Positions 43,289-51,240 are shown, numbered from the stretch's first letter. The stretch is DNA of 64,000 nucleotides from JACVRM01 sp963755085 (GCA_963755085.1 CAVWIN010000006.1:1-64000), one strand, 5' to 3'. The notes: generated by a model not told the origin, from the letters alone. Translations and numbers: made by a program.

Positions 43289-43315
43289 CGGGAATGTCAC
43301 CCGACGAGGAGCGCG

Positions 43316-44086
43316 TCAGGCGGTCTGTTCGAGGAAGCGTTCGATCATCGCGTTCACCTGCTGCGGCACTTCGAGCTGGTTGAAGTGCCCTGCACCGACT
43401 GTGACTCCTAGCTCGAGATCGGGTTTGATCTGGCGCAGCCGGAGCGCGTCAGGGTCTTCTCTGAGTTCTGCTCGGATGAGCAAGACCGGCAGTTGGCAAC
43501 GAGCGAAAGGTTCTTGGCCGTTCCACTCGCTCACACCACGGATTACCGCAGCGGCGGCCGCCTGCGAGACAGCGCACATGTGATCGACGATCCAGCGCGC
43601 TAGCTCTTCGTCGCGTGCGCCCATGTCGTGGACGTATTCGCGGCGAACCACCTCGCCGTCCGGCCCGGCAAGCTGGTTCGCGAATCCGCGAAAGAACTCA
43701 GAAGTCTCTGGTAGCGGGTCGATTGGCCCCGGGTCGACGAGGACGAGCGCGCTCGCAAACGACGGGTATCGCGCGGCAAGCTCGACGGCGATCATGCCTC
43801 CGAGGCTGTGGCCGACAAGCACGGGCCGCTCGATCCCGGCTGCGCCGCAGACCGCCGCCACGTCATCTGCGAGCTGCGGAATCGAATAACCGTCCTCGGG
43901 GGCGTCGCTCTCGCCGCACCCGCGTAGGTCGAGGGACGTGACGCCCTGCGTGCGGGCGAAGTGGTCGAACTGAGGCTGGAAGGCCGTGTGGTCGCAGCAC
44001 CAGCCGGGAATGAAGACCAGCTCCGGCGCGCCACGACCGGCCCGCTCGTAGCTCAGCCTTACGCCACCGACTTCCGCATACGGCAT
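43316..44086 (-). CDS. alpha/beta hydrolase
   Basis: A 256-residue enzyme; ATG 44086 (MPYAEVGGVRLSYERAGRG) is chosen, since the longer frame to 44182 only reads through a dispersed repeat copy. Oxyanion region FIPGWCCDHTAFQPQFDHFA, nucleophile in VLVGHSLGGMIAVELAARYP, and the catalytic His in TVGAGHFNQLEVPQQV. It is a typical small-molecule esterase/lyase-type hydrolase with no assigned substrate. It lies between the right end of IS110 copy 2 and repeat copy 5. Confidence 0.92.
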   Translation of the reverse strand: MPYAEVGGVRLSYERAGRGAPELVFIPGWCCDHTAFQPQFDHFARTQGVTSLDLRGCGESDAPEDGYSIPQLADDVAAVCGAAGIERPVLVGHSLGGMIAVELAARYPSFASALVLVDPGPIDPLPETSEFFRGFANQLAGPDGEVVRREYVHDMGARDEELARWIVDHMCAVSQAAAAAVIRGVSEWNGQEPFARCQLPVLLIRAELREDPDALRLRQIKPDLELGVTVGAGHFNQLEVPQQVNAMIERFLEQTA

Positions 44087-44132
44087 ACCAGGCAATCGTC
44101 TCACGATCGGCCTCGGAACCAGCCACTCGGCT

Positions 44133-44156
44133 GGGCCAGCGTTCCGGAATGACGCC
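44133..44156. repeat. dispersed intergenic repeat, copy 5
   Basis: GGGCCAGCGTTCCGGAATGA followed by CGCC, the most regular copy. CGTTCCGGAAT is also found in the non-coding end of IS110 copy 2. The ends (GGC/GCC) and core (TTCCGGAA) make it an imperfect palindrome. Confidence 0.7.
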
Positions 44157-44241
44157 AGAGTTGTGCGCGGTCGAACCGGCATGCTGCGGGAGCCGGGCGT
44201 TCCCCGTTTCCATTAGTCGCGCCCGGTTGCGCTGAGCGCCT

Positions 44242-45045
44242 CTACCGCTTCGTCCAGGTTCCTTCCCAGATAGCTCGACGGTTCCCGCATCCTTCCCGGA
44301 TTGCCTTCAAAACCAATGTGCCTGCTGAGACAGACCAGTGGTAGCTGCCGAAGGGGCCGGCCGCGGTGCAGTCGGTGCCGCCGATGTTGTGGTGGCCATA
44401 CTTAGAGACGCCGCCGCTTCCGTTCTTCGAGAGAGGGGCCATCGGAATCGGGGCGTAGACGTGAATGACGTCGCCCTGAACCGCGTACTCGTTCGCGAGA
44501 CCTGACCCCATCGGGTCGAGATGCCATGCTCCAACTCGGTCAAAAACGAGCGTCCAGCGTCCGGCCGGTGGCCCGTTGGCGTCTCCCTTCTTCAGATCTT
44601 TCGCCGTGACAATGCGCGTCCAAAAGCCGCGAAGAGCGACGGGCGGCAGCGGTGGCTCTGCGACCTTCGCTGTCACCGTGTCCGAAACGGTCTTTCCGTT
44701 CGCCATCGTCGCGCGAGCGGTGAAACGATGCGACCCAGATGTCAGCCAGGTAGTGATCAGGTAGCCCCGATTCGCACCGTTATCGTCGCCGCCGAACACG
44801 TACGGCGCCGACTGCTCCGTCCAGATCAGCCTTCCATCGATCAGAAAATCGACCGACGAGACGCTGCCCCCGCTCGGTGTGGCGGTCCAACCGATCCGAA
44901 ACGGAAGCGAACTCCTGCCGTCGAGCGAAGAAGTGATCCGGGGCGCCGAAGCGTGGCCAGCACCTAATGCACCCATTGCCGCAACTGCAGCAGTTGCCGC
45001 GAGGATCGCACCCCCGAGCAGCAGAGCCACCAAGCGCCTCATCAT
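44242..45045 (-). CDS. secreted Ig-like domain protein of unknown function
   Basis: A 267-residue protein starting at ATG 45045 or 45042, with a signal peptide (LVALLLGGAILAATAAVAAM). The first mature domain (about 35-130) has PFRIGWTATPSGGSVSSVDF and SGSHRFTARATMANGKTVSD, typical of extracellular Ig/PKD-like folds. The second half (RWTLVFDRVGAWHLDPMGSG to AGTLVLKAIREGCGNRRAIW) looks like a small lipocalin-type beta barrel with a Cys pair. I infer export and ligand binding, no more. Confidence 0.7.
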   Translation of the reverse strand: MMRRLVALLLGGAILAATAAVAAMGALGAGHASAPRITSSLDGRSSLPFRIGWTATPSGGSVSSVDFLIDGRLIWTEQSAPYVFGGDDNGANRGYLITTWLTSGSHRFTARATMANGKTVSDTVTAKVAEPPLPPVALRGFWTRIVTAKDLKKGDANGPPAGRWTLVFDRVGAWHLDPMGSGLANEYAVQGDVIHVYAPIPMAPLSKNGSGGVSKYGHHNIGGTDCTAAGPFGSYHWSVSAGTLVLKAIREGCGNRRAIWEGTWTKR

Positions 45046-45158
45046 CGTCCTCCTGGCTGGCCGCCGTGCTTAGCGCCGCGAACATAACGCTGGTATCGAA
45101 CGTGGTCAACCACGCCGCCGCGGCTCAAGCCGCTCTCCGGGTTGACTGAACTCACGGC

Positions 45159-45227
45159 TGGGCGAGCGTCCTCTCGCCTGACCAGCGCCGTTCTGTCCTA
45201 ACGCTCCACGCTACTCAGCGCGATGGG
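45159..45227. repeat. second dispersed repeat, copy A
   Basis: Begins TGGGCGAGCGTCCTCTCGCC and continues GACCAGCGCCGTTCTGTCC. It closely matches 48894-48960, with a two-base length difference in the first part and a few mismatches near the end. Its first bases recall the other repeat family (TGGGCCAGCGTTC). Confidence 0.75.
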
Positions 45228-45364
45228 CCTGGCTCTCGACTGCGAGTTCGCCGTCGTACGGCGAGGAGCACGGGACGGTCCCGCGAGCAGGCGGAGGACG
45301 TTCGCACTGGTTCGCCCGCGTTCGCTCGTGACGCACCGTTGAGGCAAACCGCGTCGCGAGCGAG

Positions 45365-45392
45365 CGGTTCAGCGAACGCGAACGAACGCTGA
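45365..45392 (-). terminator. 8-bp hairpin after the BTAD gene
   Basis: GTTCAGCG (45365-45372) pairs with CGCTGAAC (45385-45392) across a 12-nt loop, 47 bp beyond the stop of the BTAD regulator on the minus strand. It could be a terminator; the surrounding CGAACG words offer alternative pairings. Confidence 0.4.
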
Positions 45393-45438
45393 ACGTTGCC
45401 ATTGGTGCCACGGTGCCGCTACGTCTACCTCAGTTCGA

Positions 45439-47319
45439 TCAGGCATCGTTCGCACGCAGACTGACCCAGATGCCGTCGTCGCTCAGGGCGACACCCCATG
45501 GGTAGTACCGCAGCCCGATTCGAGTCGCATGACCGCTCTTCGGGTCGATCCGCCACAAGGCGTGGTCGTCGGGCACAGTCGCCCAGATGCCGCCCGCACC
45601 GGCCGCAAGAGTCGTCACGCCCGCGGCCTCGGCGGTCACCGGCAACGGGATCCGACGCGAGCGCCCTGATCCGAACGCGGGGAGGCGCACGACGTAGGGA
45701 CTGCTCCAATTTCCGACCCAGACGGAATCGCCCTGTACGAGGAGGTAGCCCGGATTCTCGGCAACGAGGTCGTACGTCTTCACGGCTCCGGTCTCCGCGT
45801 GCATTCGCGAGACACCTCCGCCGAGGAAGTCGCCCATCCAGAGGTCGCCGTAGCCTTCCGACCAAGTCAGCCACTTCGGCTGAACGTCGAAACGGACGGT
45901 GCGCTGCCGACCGGTCCGCGGGTCGACCTCGGTCACCGTGTGAGCGGCGTCGTCGGCATCGCCCACCCACAACGAGCCGCCGCCATACGCCAGGCCCCTC
46001 ACGATGCCGCTGCCGGATCGGACGGGCCAGGTCTCCTCGAACTCGAGCGTTCGCGCGTCGACGCGCACGACGTTCGCACCGGGCCCCGATGCGTAGCAGT
46101 TCGCCACCCAGACATCGCCGGACGGATCGGCACCCAGCCCGCAAGGCGCGAGCCCGCCGCCGACGACCTGAGCCTCACCGGTCGCCGGATCCACCCGCGT
46201 GACCCTGCGGTCGCCGGCATCGCGCAATCCCTCGGACTCCGAATAGCGGAGGACGCCGTGCGTGATCCAGATGTAGCCACCGGCGGCGACGACGAAGTCC
46301 GCTCTCGGTCCGATGCGAATCACCTTCGTCGGCTCGAGGGTCTTCGGGTCGAGCCGGACGAGGCTGTTCGGAAGCGGCACGGGAGCCGCCTCGCCGCCGC
46401 GCGGGAACACGAACACGGCTGCTGCGGCGGCGGCGGCGAGCGATGCAACCGCCGCGGCGATCGCGACCCCGCGGCGCACACGTCGCCGCGGAGCGCCCGA
46501 AGCGGGCGGCATCGCTGTCGAATCGCCGCCGACCGCATCGGCGATCGAGCTCTTCGGCGAGCTTCGGATGATCTCCAGATAGACCGCTTCCGTCTCCGCA
46601 GACGGGTACGCGCCGAGCTCGTCCGCGAGAAAGCGCCGGCAGCGTTCGTACACGCGAAGCGCTTCGGCCGGGTTGCCCGCAGCCACGTGCGCCTCCATGA
46701 GGCGGCGATAACCGCTCTCGCGAAACGGCTCGAGCTGCGTCACCTCGCCCGCGTACCGGGCCGCTTCCGCAGGCTCTCCGCTCGCGACCGACGCATCGCA
46801 CAGACATTCGAGCGCGCGCACGAGAAGCTCGCGGAGGTCCCGACGACGTTCCTCGACCCACGCGCCGTCCTCACCCGGAAGGAAGCTCCGCCGAGCGAGC
46901 GCGGTCGCCAGCAGGCCTTGCGCGCGGGCCTCGGCGACGCCGCCCGCGGCAAACGCGGCCTCGGCGCGGTCGACCGCGACCGCCGCGGCATCGACGTCGA
47001 TCCACGTGCCCGAGGGCAGCGTGAGTTTGTAGCATCCGAACGCGCTCGTGAGCGCGGCCGAGCCGTCGATGCCGCACTCGACGAGCAGCGCGCGCAGCTT
47101 GGTCGTCAGTACTCTGAGCGCCTTCTCCCAGGTCGCGGGAAGCTCGTCACCCCAGAGGAGTTCCGCAAGCTCGTCGCGCGGAACGGGACGGCCTTCCTGC
47201 GCCGCGAGGTAGGCGAACAGGGTGCGCCCCTGGCGGCCGGGAAAGCGCTCTTCGCCCAGCCTGGTGCCATCCGCCTCGACGGCAAGACGCTCCGTTAGGG
47301 AGATCCGAATGTTCAACAA
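45439..47319 (-). CDS. BTAD-type regulator with membrane helix and extracytoplasmic beta-propeller
   Basis: A 626-residue protein from TTG 47319 (or TTG 47316), with AAGGAGGG directly upstream. Residues about 1-95: winged helix of the SARP/OmpR type (GRQGRTLFAYLAAQEGRPVP, WEKALRVLTTKLRALL). About 95-250: BTAD helical domain (ARYAGEVTQLEPFRESGYRR, ALRVYERCRRFLADELGAYP). About 280-305: one membrane helix (RRGVAIAAAVASLAAAAAAA). About 310-620: propeller repeats of the Vgb/NHL type (RVDPATGEAQVVGGGLAPCG, GSLWVGDADDAAHTVTEVDP, GDLWMGDFLGGGVSRM). The layout suggests a one-component, membrane-bound sensor that binds a ligand outside and DNA inside. Targets are unknown. Confidence 0.88.
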   Translation of the reverse strand: MLNIRISLTERLAVEADGTRLGEERFPGRQGRTLFAYLAAQEGRPVPRDELAELLWGDELPATWEKALRVLTTKLRALLVECGIDGSAALTSAFGCYKLTLPSGTWIDVDAAAVAVDRAEAAFAAGGVAEARAQGLLATALARRSFLPGEDGAWVEERRRDLRELLVRALECLCDASVASGEPAEAARYAGEVTQLEPFRESGYRRLMEAHVAAGNPAEALRVYERCRRFLADELGAYPSAETEAVYLEIIRSSPKSSIADAVGGDSTAMPPASGAPRRRVRRGVAIAAAVASLAAAAAAAVFVFPRGGEAAPVPLPNSLVRLDPKTLEPTKVIRIGPRADFVVAAGGYIWITHGVLRYSESEGLRDAGDRRVTRVDPATGEAQVVGGGLAPCGLGADPSGDVWVANCYASGPGANVVRVDARTLEFEETWPVRSGSGIVRGLAYGGGSLWVGDADDAAHTVTEVDPRTGRQRTVRFDVQPKWLTWSEGYGDLWMGDFLGGGVSRMHAETGAVKTYDLVAENPGYLLVQGDSVWVGNWSSPYVVRLPAFGSGRSRRIPLPVTAEAAGVTTLAAGAGGIWATVPDDHALWRIDPKSGHATRIGLRYYPWGVALSDDGIWVSLRANDA

Positions 47320-47402
47320 CCCTCCTTCCGACCGCGCTAGCGCCGCTGCTAGCCCTGCCCTAGCAACCTTCTAGCCACGCGTCCGAAGTATCGGGCCGCG
47401 AC

Positions 47403-47603
47403 ATGTTCTGTGACAAGGCGCTCCGCTGCGACTGCGGCTATGAGGTACGTGCGCGCGACGAGGAGGCCGCCGTCGAGGAGATCCGACGGCATGCCTCGGA
47501 GGCGCACGGAATCGAGTTCACGGTCGAGCTCGCGCTCGACGTCGTCCGGAAGGCACGGCTCGGGCTCGAGCGCGACGGAGCCACCGGAAAGGAGAAGCAA
47601 TGA
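47403..47603 (+). CDS. DUF1059 small protein
   Basis: A 66-residue protein from ATG 47403, divergent from the BTAD gene. It matches the DUF1059 pattern: CDCGYEVRARDEEAAVEEIR then HASEAHGIEFTVELALDVVR, with a Cys pair and His that may bind metal. Function of the family is unknown. A cupin gene follows 61 bp later with its own ribosome site. Confidence 0.8.
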   Translation: MFCDKALRCDCGYEVRARDEEAAVEEIRRHASEAHGIEFTVELALDVVRKARLGLERDGATGKEKQ

Positions 47604-47664
47604 CCGTCGTAAGGCGTGCACTCGCGCCGACGCTCGTCCATCCCATCCAGAGAGGAGTAGATCG

Positions 47665-48186
47665 ATGATCAGAGGAAGCAGGGGGAGCAAGCGGGCCATG
47701 CTCATCGTCGGCACCGCGCTCTTGATCCTGGCGGCCGCCGCCGCGGTCAACGTCGTCCCGTCGGCCGCGGTGGATCCGCCGCCGCCGATCGCGGCGGAGC
47801 CGCTCACCGCTCGCTCGGTCTTCCCCGACCTGATCGACATGAAGCTCAAGCTCAAAACGCACCACGGGGGCACGACGGTGGTCCAGGTCGACGACCCGTC
47901 CCGCACGGTCGACGTCAGGTACACGGTGCAGCCGGGCGCCCGGTTCCCCTGGCACACGCACTATGGTCCGGTGATTGTGAACATCATCTCCGGCTCGCTC
48001 ACCTACGTCGCGGCGGGCACCTGCGACGAGACGACGTACTCGCCAGGACAGGCGTTCGTCGATTCCGGGCACGGTCACGTCCACAGCGCCTACAACCCCG
48101 GCACCGAGCCGACGGTGTTCATCGCCACGTTCTTCGAGGCACCCGAAACGGGCCCGTTGCTGATCCCGGCAGACCCCGCTTGCTAG
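47665..48186 (+). CDS. membrane-anchored or secreted cupin
   Basis: A 173-residue protein from ATG 47665 (AGAGGAG 9 nt upstream). An N-terminal hydrophobic segment (AMLIVGTALLILAAAAAVNV) acts as signal or anchor. The cupin has motif 1 YTVQPGARFPWHTHYGPVIV (His-x-His) and motif 2 SPGQAFVDSGHGHVHSAYNP (His). An extracytoplasmic metal-binding cupin is expected; substrate unknown. It is downstream of DUF1059 and upstream of a tRNA scar. Confidence 0.85.
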   Translation: MIRGSRGSKRAMLIVGTALLILAAAAAVNVVPSAAVDPPPPIAAEPLTARSVFPDLIDMKLKLKTHHGGTTVVQVDDPSRTVDVRYTVQPGARFPWHTHYGPVIVNIISGSLTYVAAGTCDETTYSPGQAFVDSGHGHVHSAYNPGTEPTVFIATFFEAPETGPLLIPADPAC

Positions 48187-48299
48187 ACGAGCCGGCGGAG
48201 CCATGCGGCAGGCCGGTGGGCTAGCAGTAGTCCACCCACCGGCTCGCCGCGCGGCGCTACTGAACCTCATCCGAGATCTTCGTCGCTGCAAATCCAAAG

Positions 48300-48342
48300 T
48301 GCCGACGCGCGGCTTCGAACCGCGGACCCCTTCATTACGAGT
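48300..48342 (-). tRNA. 3' half of a tRNA-Thr(CGT)-type gene (att scar)
   Basis: Read on the minus strand: anticodon loop CTCGTAA, TGAAG (3' side of the anticodon stem), variable GGGTC, T-arm CGCGG-TTCGAAG-CCGCG, acceptor CGTCGGC and discriminator A. The 5' half is absent: the bases before the loop cannot pair with TGAAG. Loss of pairing exactly at the anticodon loop is what integration into a tRNA 3' end leaves at the far side of an element. It is not a functional tRNA. Confidence 0.65.
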
Positions 48343-48392
48343 TCGGGAATCTCCCACGACCGAGTTGAGTTGCACGGCTGCTTGGGACGCGC

Positions 48393-48885
48393 CTAGGGGC
48401 GCGGCGCGTACTCGACGCTGGCGAATGGCCAGTCGGATTCGAGCCACTCACTCACAGCGCGCCAGAGCGGGGTGTCGAGGTGCGCGTGGCTCTCCCGCAC
48501 CCAGGAGAGCGCGCAGGCGTCGTAGTATGTTGGGCAGCGGGTAGATGTAGACGCACCCGATCACGTCGCGGCTTCCGGGATCGAGCACCGTGTACGTGAA
48601 CCCCTTCCGGGTGCGGAAGTCGTCGGCGTGGCGCTGCAGGTCTGCGCGGTTCTCGTCCCGCGTCATCTCTCGGGGCCAGGAGCCGTCGGGATACCCGGGC
48701 GTCGCCGCGATGTGCTCCATCGACGACGTCCAGGCGTCGTAGTCCAGCTCGTTGTGCTCAGGTCCGAGCGGCTCGAGGACGAACTCGGAAGTCTCGAGAC
48801 CGAGCGGGACGTTGAAGTCGGGCGGGACGAATTCGGCCAGGGAACCGATCGTAGAACGTTGGCTCAGGCGGAGCCGGGAACCCAA
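48393..48885 (-). pseudogene. GNAT-type acetyltransferase, one frameshift
   Basis: From about TTG 48885 the frame reads FVPPDFNVPLGLETSEFVLE, HNELDYDAWTSSMEHIAAT and FTYTVLDPGSRDVIGCVYIY PLPN. Near 48531 it slips a base, after which the DNA reads YYDACALSWVRESHAHLDTP and ends SVEYAPRP-stop at 48393. The fold is like small GNAT or polysaccharide-type acetyltransferases, without a clear acetyl-CoA loop. The true start is uncertain. Confidence 0.6.
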
Positions 48886-48893
48886 TCGTCACC

Positions 48894-48960
48894 TGGGCGA
48901 GCGTCCTCTCCTGACCAGCGCCGTTCTGTCCTAACACGCCACCCTACTCAGCGCGGCAGG
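48894..48960. repeat. second dispersed repeat, copy B
   Basis: TGGGCGAGCGTCCTCTCCTG and onward to CAGCGCGGCAGG; counterpart of 45159-45227. It lies between the acetyltransferase start and the cupin gene. Confidence 0.75.
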
Positions 48961-49101
48961 CCCTCCGAGCGATGTCAGGCGAGAGCACGCTTGCCCAAGC
49001 GAGCATCTACGGTCTCGTCGCGGCGAGGTGGTCGATCCTTGCCGGGGCGCTCGTTAGGTTGGTCGCTTGCTGATTCGCACAACCCGATGGAGGACGGCCG
49101 A

Positions 49102-49560
49102 ATGAGCGGTTACGCGGTGGCCCAGATTGACGAGATCGACGAGATCAGCGACGGCCGCTGTCCTTGGCGGCCCGTCCGGTTCCACTTCGGTATCACGTCC
49201 TTCGGCGTCAATGCGTTTACAGCGCATCAGGCGGGCGATCGGCTCATCAACGAGCACGACGAGTCACAGGAGCATGACTTGCAGGAGGAGCTGTACCTCG
49301 TCCAGCGAGGGCGCGCGACGTTCGAACTCGACGGCGAGCGGGTGGACGCACCCGCGGGCACACTCGTCTTCGTTCGCCCCGCCGTTAAGCGGACAGCGTT
49401 CGCTGAGGAGCCGGGCCGGCCTGTCACGGATAGGTGCGGCTCGTCTCGTCAAGCCGCGGCGGGGCGACCAGCGCCGGACGATCATCAGACCGCGTCGCCC
49501 AGCCCGCGCTCGACGTCGCCGGTCGCGCAGGCGAATCTCTTAGACGCGGAGCAGGGATAG
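49102..49560 (+). CDS. cupin with chimeric C-terminus
   Basis: A 152-residue ORF from ATG 49102 (GGAGGACGG 6 nt upstream). Residues about 1-108 form a cupin-like core: HDESQEHDLQEELYLVQRGR and GERVDAPAGTLVFVRPAVKR. After TAFAEEPGRP the sequence becomes Arg/Ser/Pro-rich and unlike any cupin end, so the gene has been joined to foreign DNA or frameshifted in its last third. Function is unknown. Confidence 0.6.
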   Translation: MSGYAVAQIDEIDEISDGRCPWRPVRFHFGITSFGVNAFTAHQAGDRLINEHDESQEHDLQEELYLVQRGRATFELDGERVDAPAGTLVFVRPAVKRTAFAEEPGRPVTDRCGSSRQAAAGRPAPDDHQTASPSPRSTSPVAQANLLDAEQG

Positions 49561-49630
49561 GTGCATCTCCGATCGACTAGGGTCGGCGGACATTGGATGG
49601 TTCGCGTGTGAGCGAGGAACGGAGGAAATC

Positions 49631-50020
49631 GTGAGCGGCACTCTGAGGGAGTTTCGGGATTTTCTCTTGCGAGGGAACCTGATAACGCTGGCGGTGGCGT
49701 TCGTCATGGGTCTCGCGTTCGCTGCGCTGGTGAACTCGTTTGTGGCGAATCTGGTGATGCCAATCATCGCGGCGATCGTGGGCAAGCCGAACTTCAGCGA
49801 CCTCACCTTCACGATCCACAAGTCGGTGTTCACGTACGGAACGTTCATCACCGATCTGATCTCGTTCATCGCGATCGCGGCCGCAGTCTTCTTCTTCATC
49901 GTGAAGCCGGTCGACATGATCACGAAGCGCCGCCAGCGTGGAGGCGTTGAAGCCGAGGAAATCTCTGACGAGGAACGCCGCCATCAGGAGTTGCTCGCAG
50001 CCTTGCGCGCTCGGGCCTGA
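49631..50020 (+). CDS. mscL: large-conductance mechanosensitive channel
   Basis: A 129-residue protein from GTG 49631 (GGAGGAAATC upstream). First transmembrane helix: LREFRDFLLRGNLITLAVAF, pore side; periplasmic loop PNFSDLTFTIHKSVFTYGTF; second helix LISFIAIAAAVFFFIVKPVD; cytoplasmic helix DEERRHQELLAALRA. MscL opens under membrane tension to release solutes on hypo-osmotic shock. It is the last ordinary chromosomal gene before the att-like tRNA fragment. Confidence 0.95.
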   Translation: MSGTLREFRDFLLRGNLITLAVAFVMGLAFAALVNSFVANLVMPIIAAIVGKPNFSDLTFTIHKSVFTYGTFITDLISFIAIAAAVFFFIVKPVDMITKRRQRGGVEAEEISDEERRHQELLAALRARA

Positions 50021-50125
50021 GGGCCGGCCTGCCGAGGCACCCGCACTCACTGGTTGTGGGCGCCTCGGCCATCAGGGCTAGACTCCGAGTGCGTCTTAGG
50101 AGGACTCGTAGTCGGGTTAGAAGAG

Positions 50126-50168
50126 TGCCCCCGACCGGAATCGAACCAGTGCACGCGGTTTAGGAAAC
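50126..50168 (-). tRNA. 3' half of a tRNA-Arg(CCT)-type gene (att scar)
   Basis: Minus strand: anticodon loop TTCCTAA, ACCGC, a four-base variable loop GTGC, T-arm ACTGG-TTCGATT-CCGGT, acceptor CGGGGGC, discriminator A. The 5' half is missing: beyond the loop only two bases still pair with the 3' strand. The foreign sequence attached on the 5' side continues rightwards into the NRPS-PKS region, which makes this a candidate attachment site at the left end of an island. Confidence 0.7.
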
Positions 50169-50493
50169 GTCGTGTGGACCGCGCAGAAGCAGCGTAGAAG
50201 CAGCGCACGTGTCGGCCACGCATTCGCAGGCTTCGTTGTCAATATAGACTACGAAGAGTCCCAACGGACGGCGTGCGTGGTAGGCTCGTCGACACTGGGT
50301 CGTCGGACCGCACGAGGCGGCTGGTGGCAATCTTGACCGGCCACATCCTCACAGATCCGCAGCTTCTCCTGCGATATCACCAGGAACTGGACCCTCCTCC
50401 CTCGCACGACACCCGTCCAGCGGAGATCGGGTCGACACTCTCCGCGGCGGAGGGGGTTCTGAGACGAGACCGAGTTCCCGATGTCCAGGCGGG
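50169..50493. other. 325-bp region between att scar and phosphopantetheinyl transferase
   Basis: No gene I can support. It begins at the broken tRNA and includes a lower-GC patch (CAATATAGACTACGAAGAG, near 50241) that could hold a promoter for the rightward cluster. A 76-codon frame at 50273-50503 has no recognisable features. Confidence 0.4.
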
Positions 50494-51240
50494 TTGTCGC
50501 TGATCAGCTGGTCCACCGCGGAGCTGAGTGCCCTCGAAGCCATCCGCGTCGGGCCCCGTGACGTCGTCTACGCATTCGTGTCCCTCGTGGGCGAGCCATC
50601 CGCACTGGACGAATCTCTCCTCGACGAAGGGGAGCTGCACAGATCGAAGCGCTTCGCTCGTGCGACCGATCGACGTCACTTCGTGCTTGCCCACGCCGCG
50701 CTGCGCCTGTTCCTCGCCAAGTGCCTCGGCGCCGAGCCTGCAGCCGTTCGGTACGAGTACAACGCACACGGCAAGCCGCGTCTTTCCGGTGACCTCGGGA
50801 TGACGTTCAACCTCTCCCACTCGGGAGAGTCGGGCCTTCTCGCTGTAGCACGGGACCGATCGGTCGGCGTCGACATCGAGCACGTTCGCGACTTGCCGGA
50901 TGCGCACGCCATCGCCGAAACGCACTTCTCGGTGGCCGAGAGAGAGGCGCTTCGATCGCTACCTCCGGCCGAGCAACGAACGGCATTTTTCTACTGCTGG
51001 ACGCGCAAGGAGGCAGTGATCAAGGCGCTCGGCGAAGGGTTGGGGCGCGCGCTCGACAGCTTCGACGTCGACATCGCGCCAGCCTCGGAGTCGGCATTGA
51101 AGCGATTCGCAGGCAGACGAGGAGACGAAGTCGAGCTGACCGTGCGAGACCTTCGGTCGCCCCTGGGATACGCGGCTGCCGGTGCCGTAGGGGCGCCCGC
51201 TAGCGTCCCGATGCGATGGCTCGAACTGTCGAGCTCCTGA
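50494..51240 (+). CDS. Sfp-type 4'-phosphopantetheinyl transferase
   Basis: A 248-residue protein; TTG 50494 is the best start seen. Family motifs in order: YEYNAHGKPRLSGDLGMTFN with the LSHSGE box, SVGVDIEHVRD (metal-binding Asp-x-Glu) and FFYCWTRKEAVIKALGEGLG. It moves 4'-phosphopantetheine from coenzyme A to the serine of carrier domains. It lies 211 bp upstream of the NRPS and reads the same way, so it should activate the four carrier domains seen downstream. Confidence 0.95.
   Translation: MSLISWSTAELSALEAIRVGPRDVVYAFVSLVGEPSALDESLLDEGELHRSKRFARATDRRHFVLAHAALRLFLAKCLGAEPAAVRYEYNAHGKPRLSGDLGMTFNLSHSGESGLLAVARDRSVGVDIEHVRDLPDAHAIAETHFSVAEREALRSLPPAEQRTAFFYCWTRKEAVIKALGEGLGRALDSFDVDIAPASESALKRFAGRRGDEVELTVRDLRSPLGYAAAGAVGAPASVPMRWLELSSS

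Larger units (their letters stand above)
45046..45438. other. 393-bp intergenic region with repeats
   Basis: No convincing gene. It holds a 69-bp sequence also present at 48894-48960 and, further right, a stretch dense in CGTTCG/CGAACG words including a hairpin. The flanking genes both read leftwards, so it contains the leader of the 44242-45045 gene and the 3' end of the BTAD gene. Confidence 0.6.

Noticed and set aside
48300..50168. Two functional tRNA genes
   Set aside because: In both, only the part from the anticodon loop to the 3' end is present; no D-arm or matching acceptor 5' strand is found.
50273..50503. 76-codon frame before the PPTase gene
   Set aside because: No ribosome site, domain or membrane feature, and it runs into the PPTase start in another frame.
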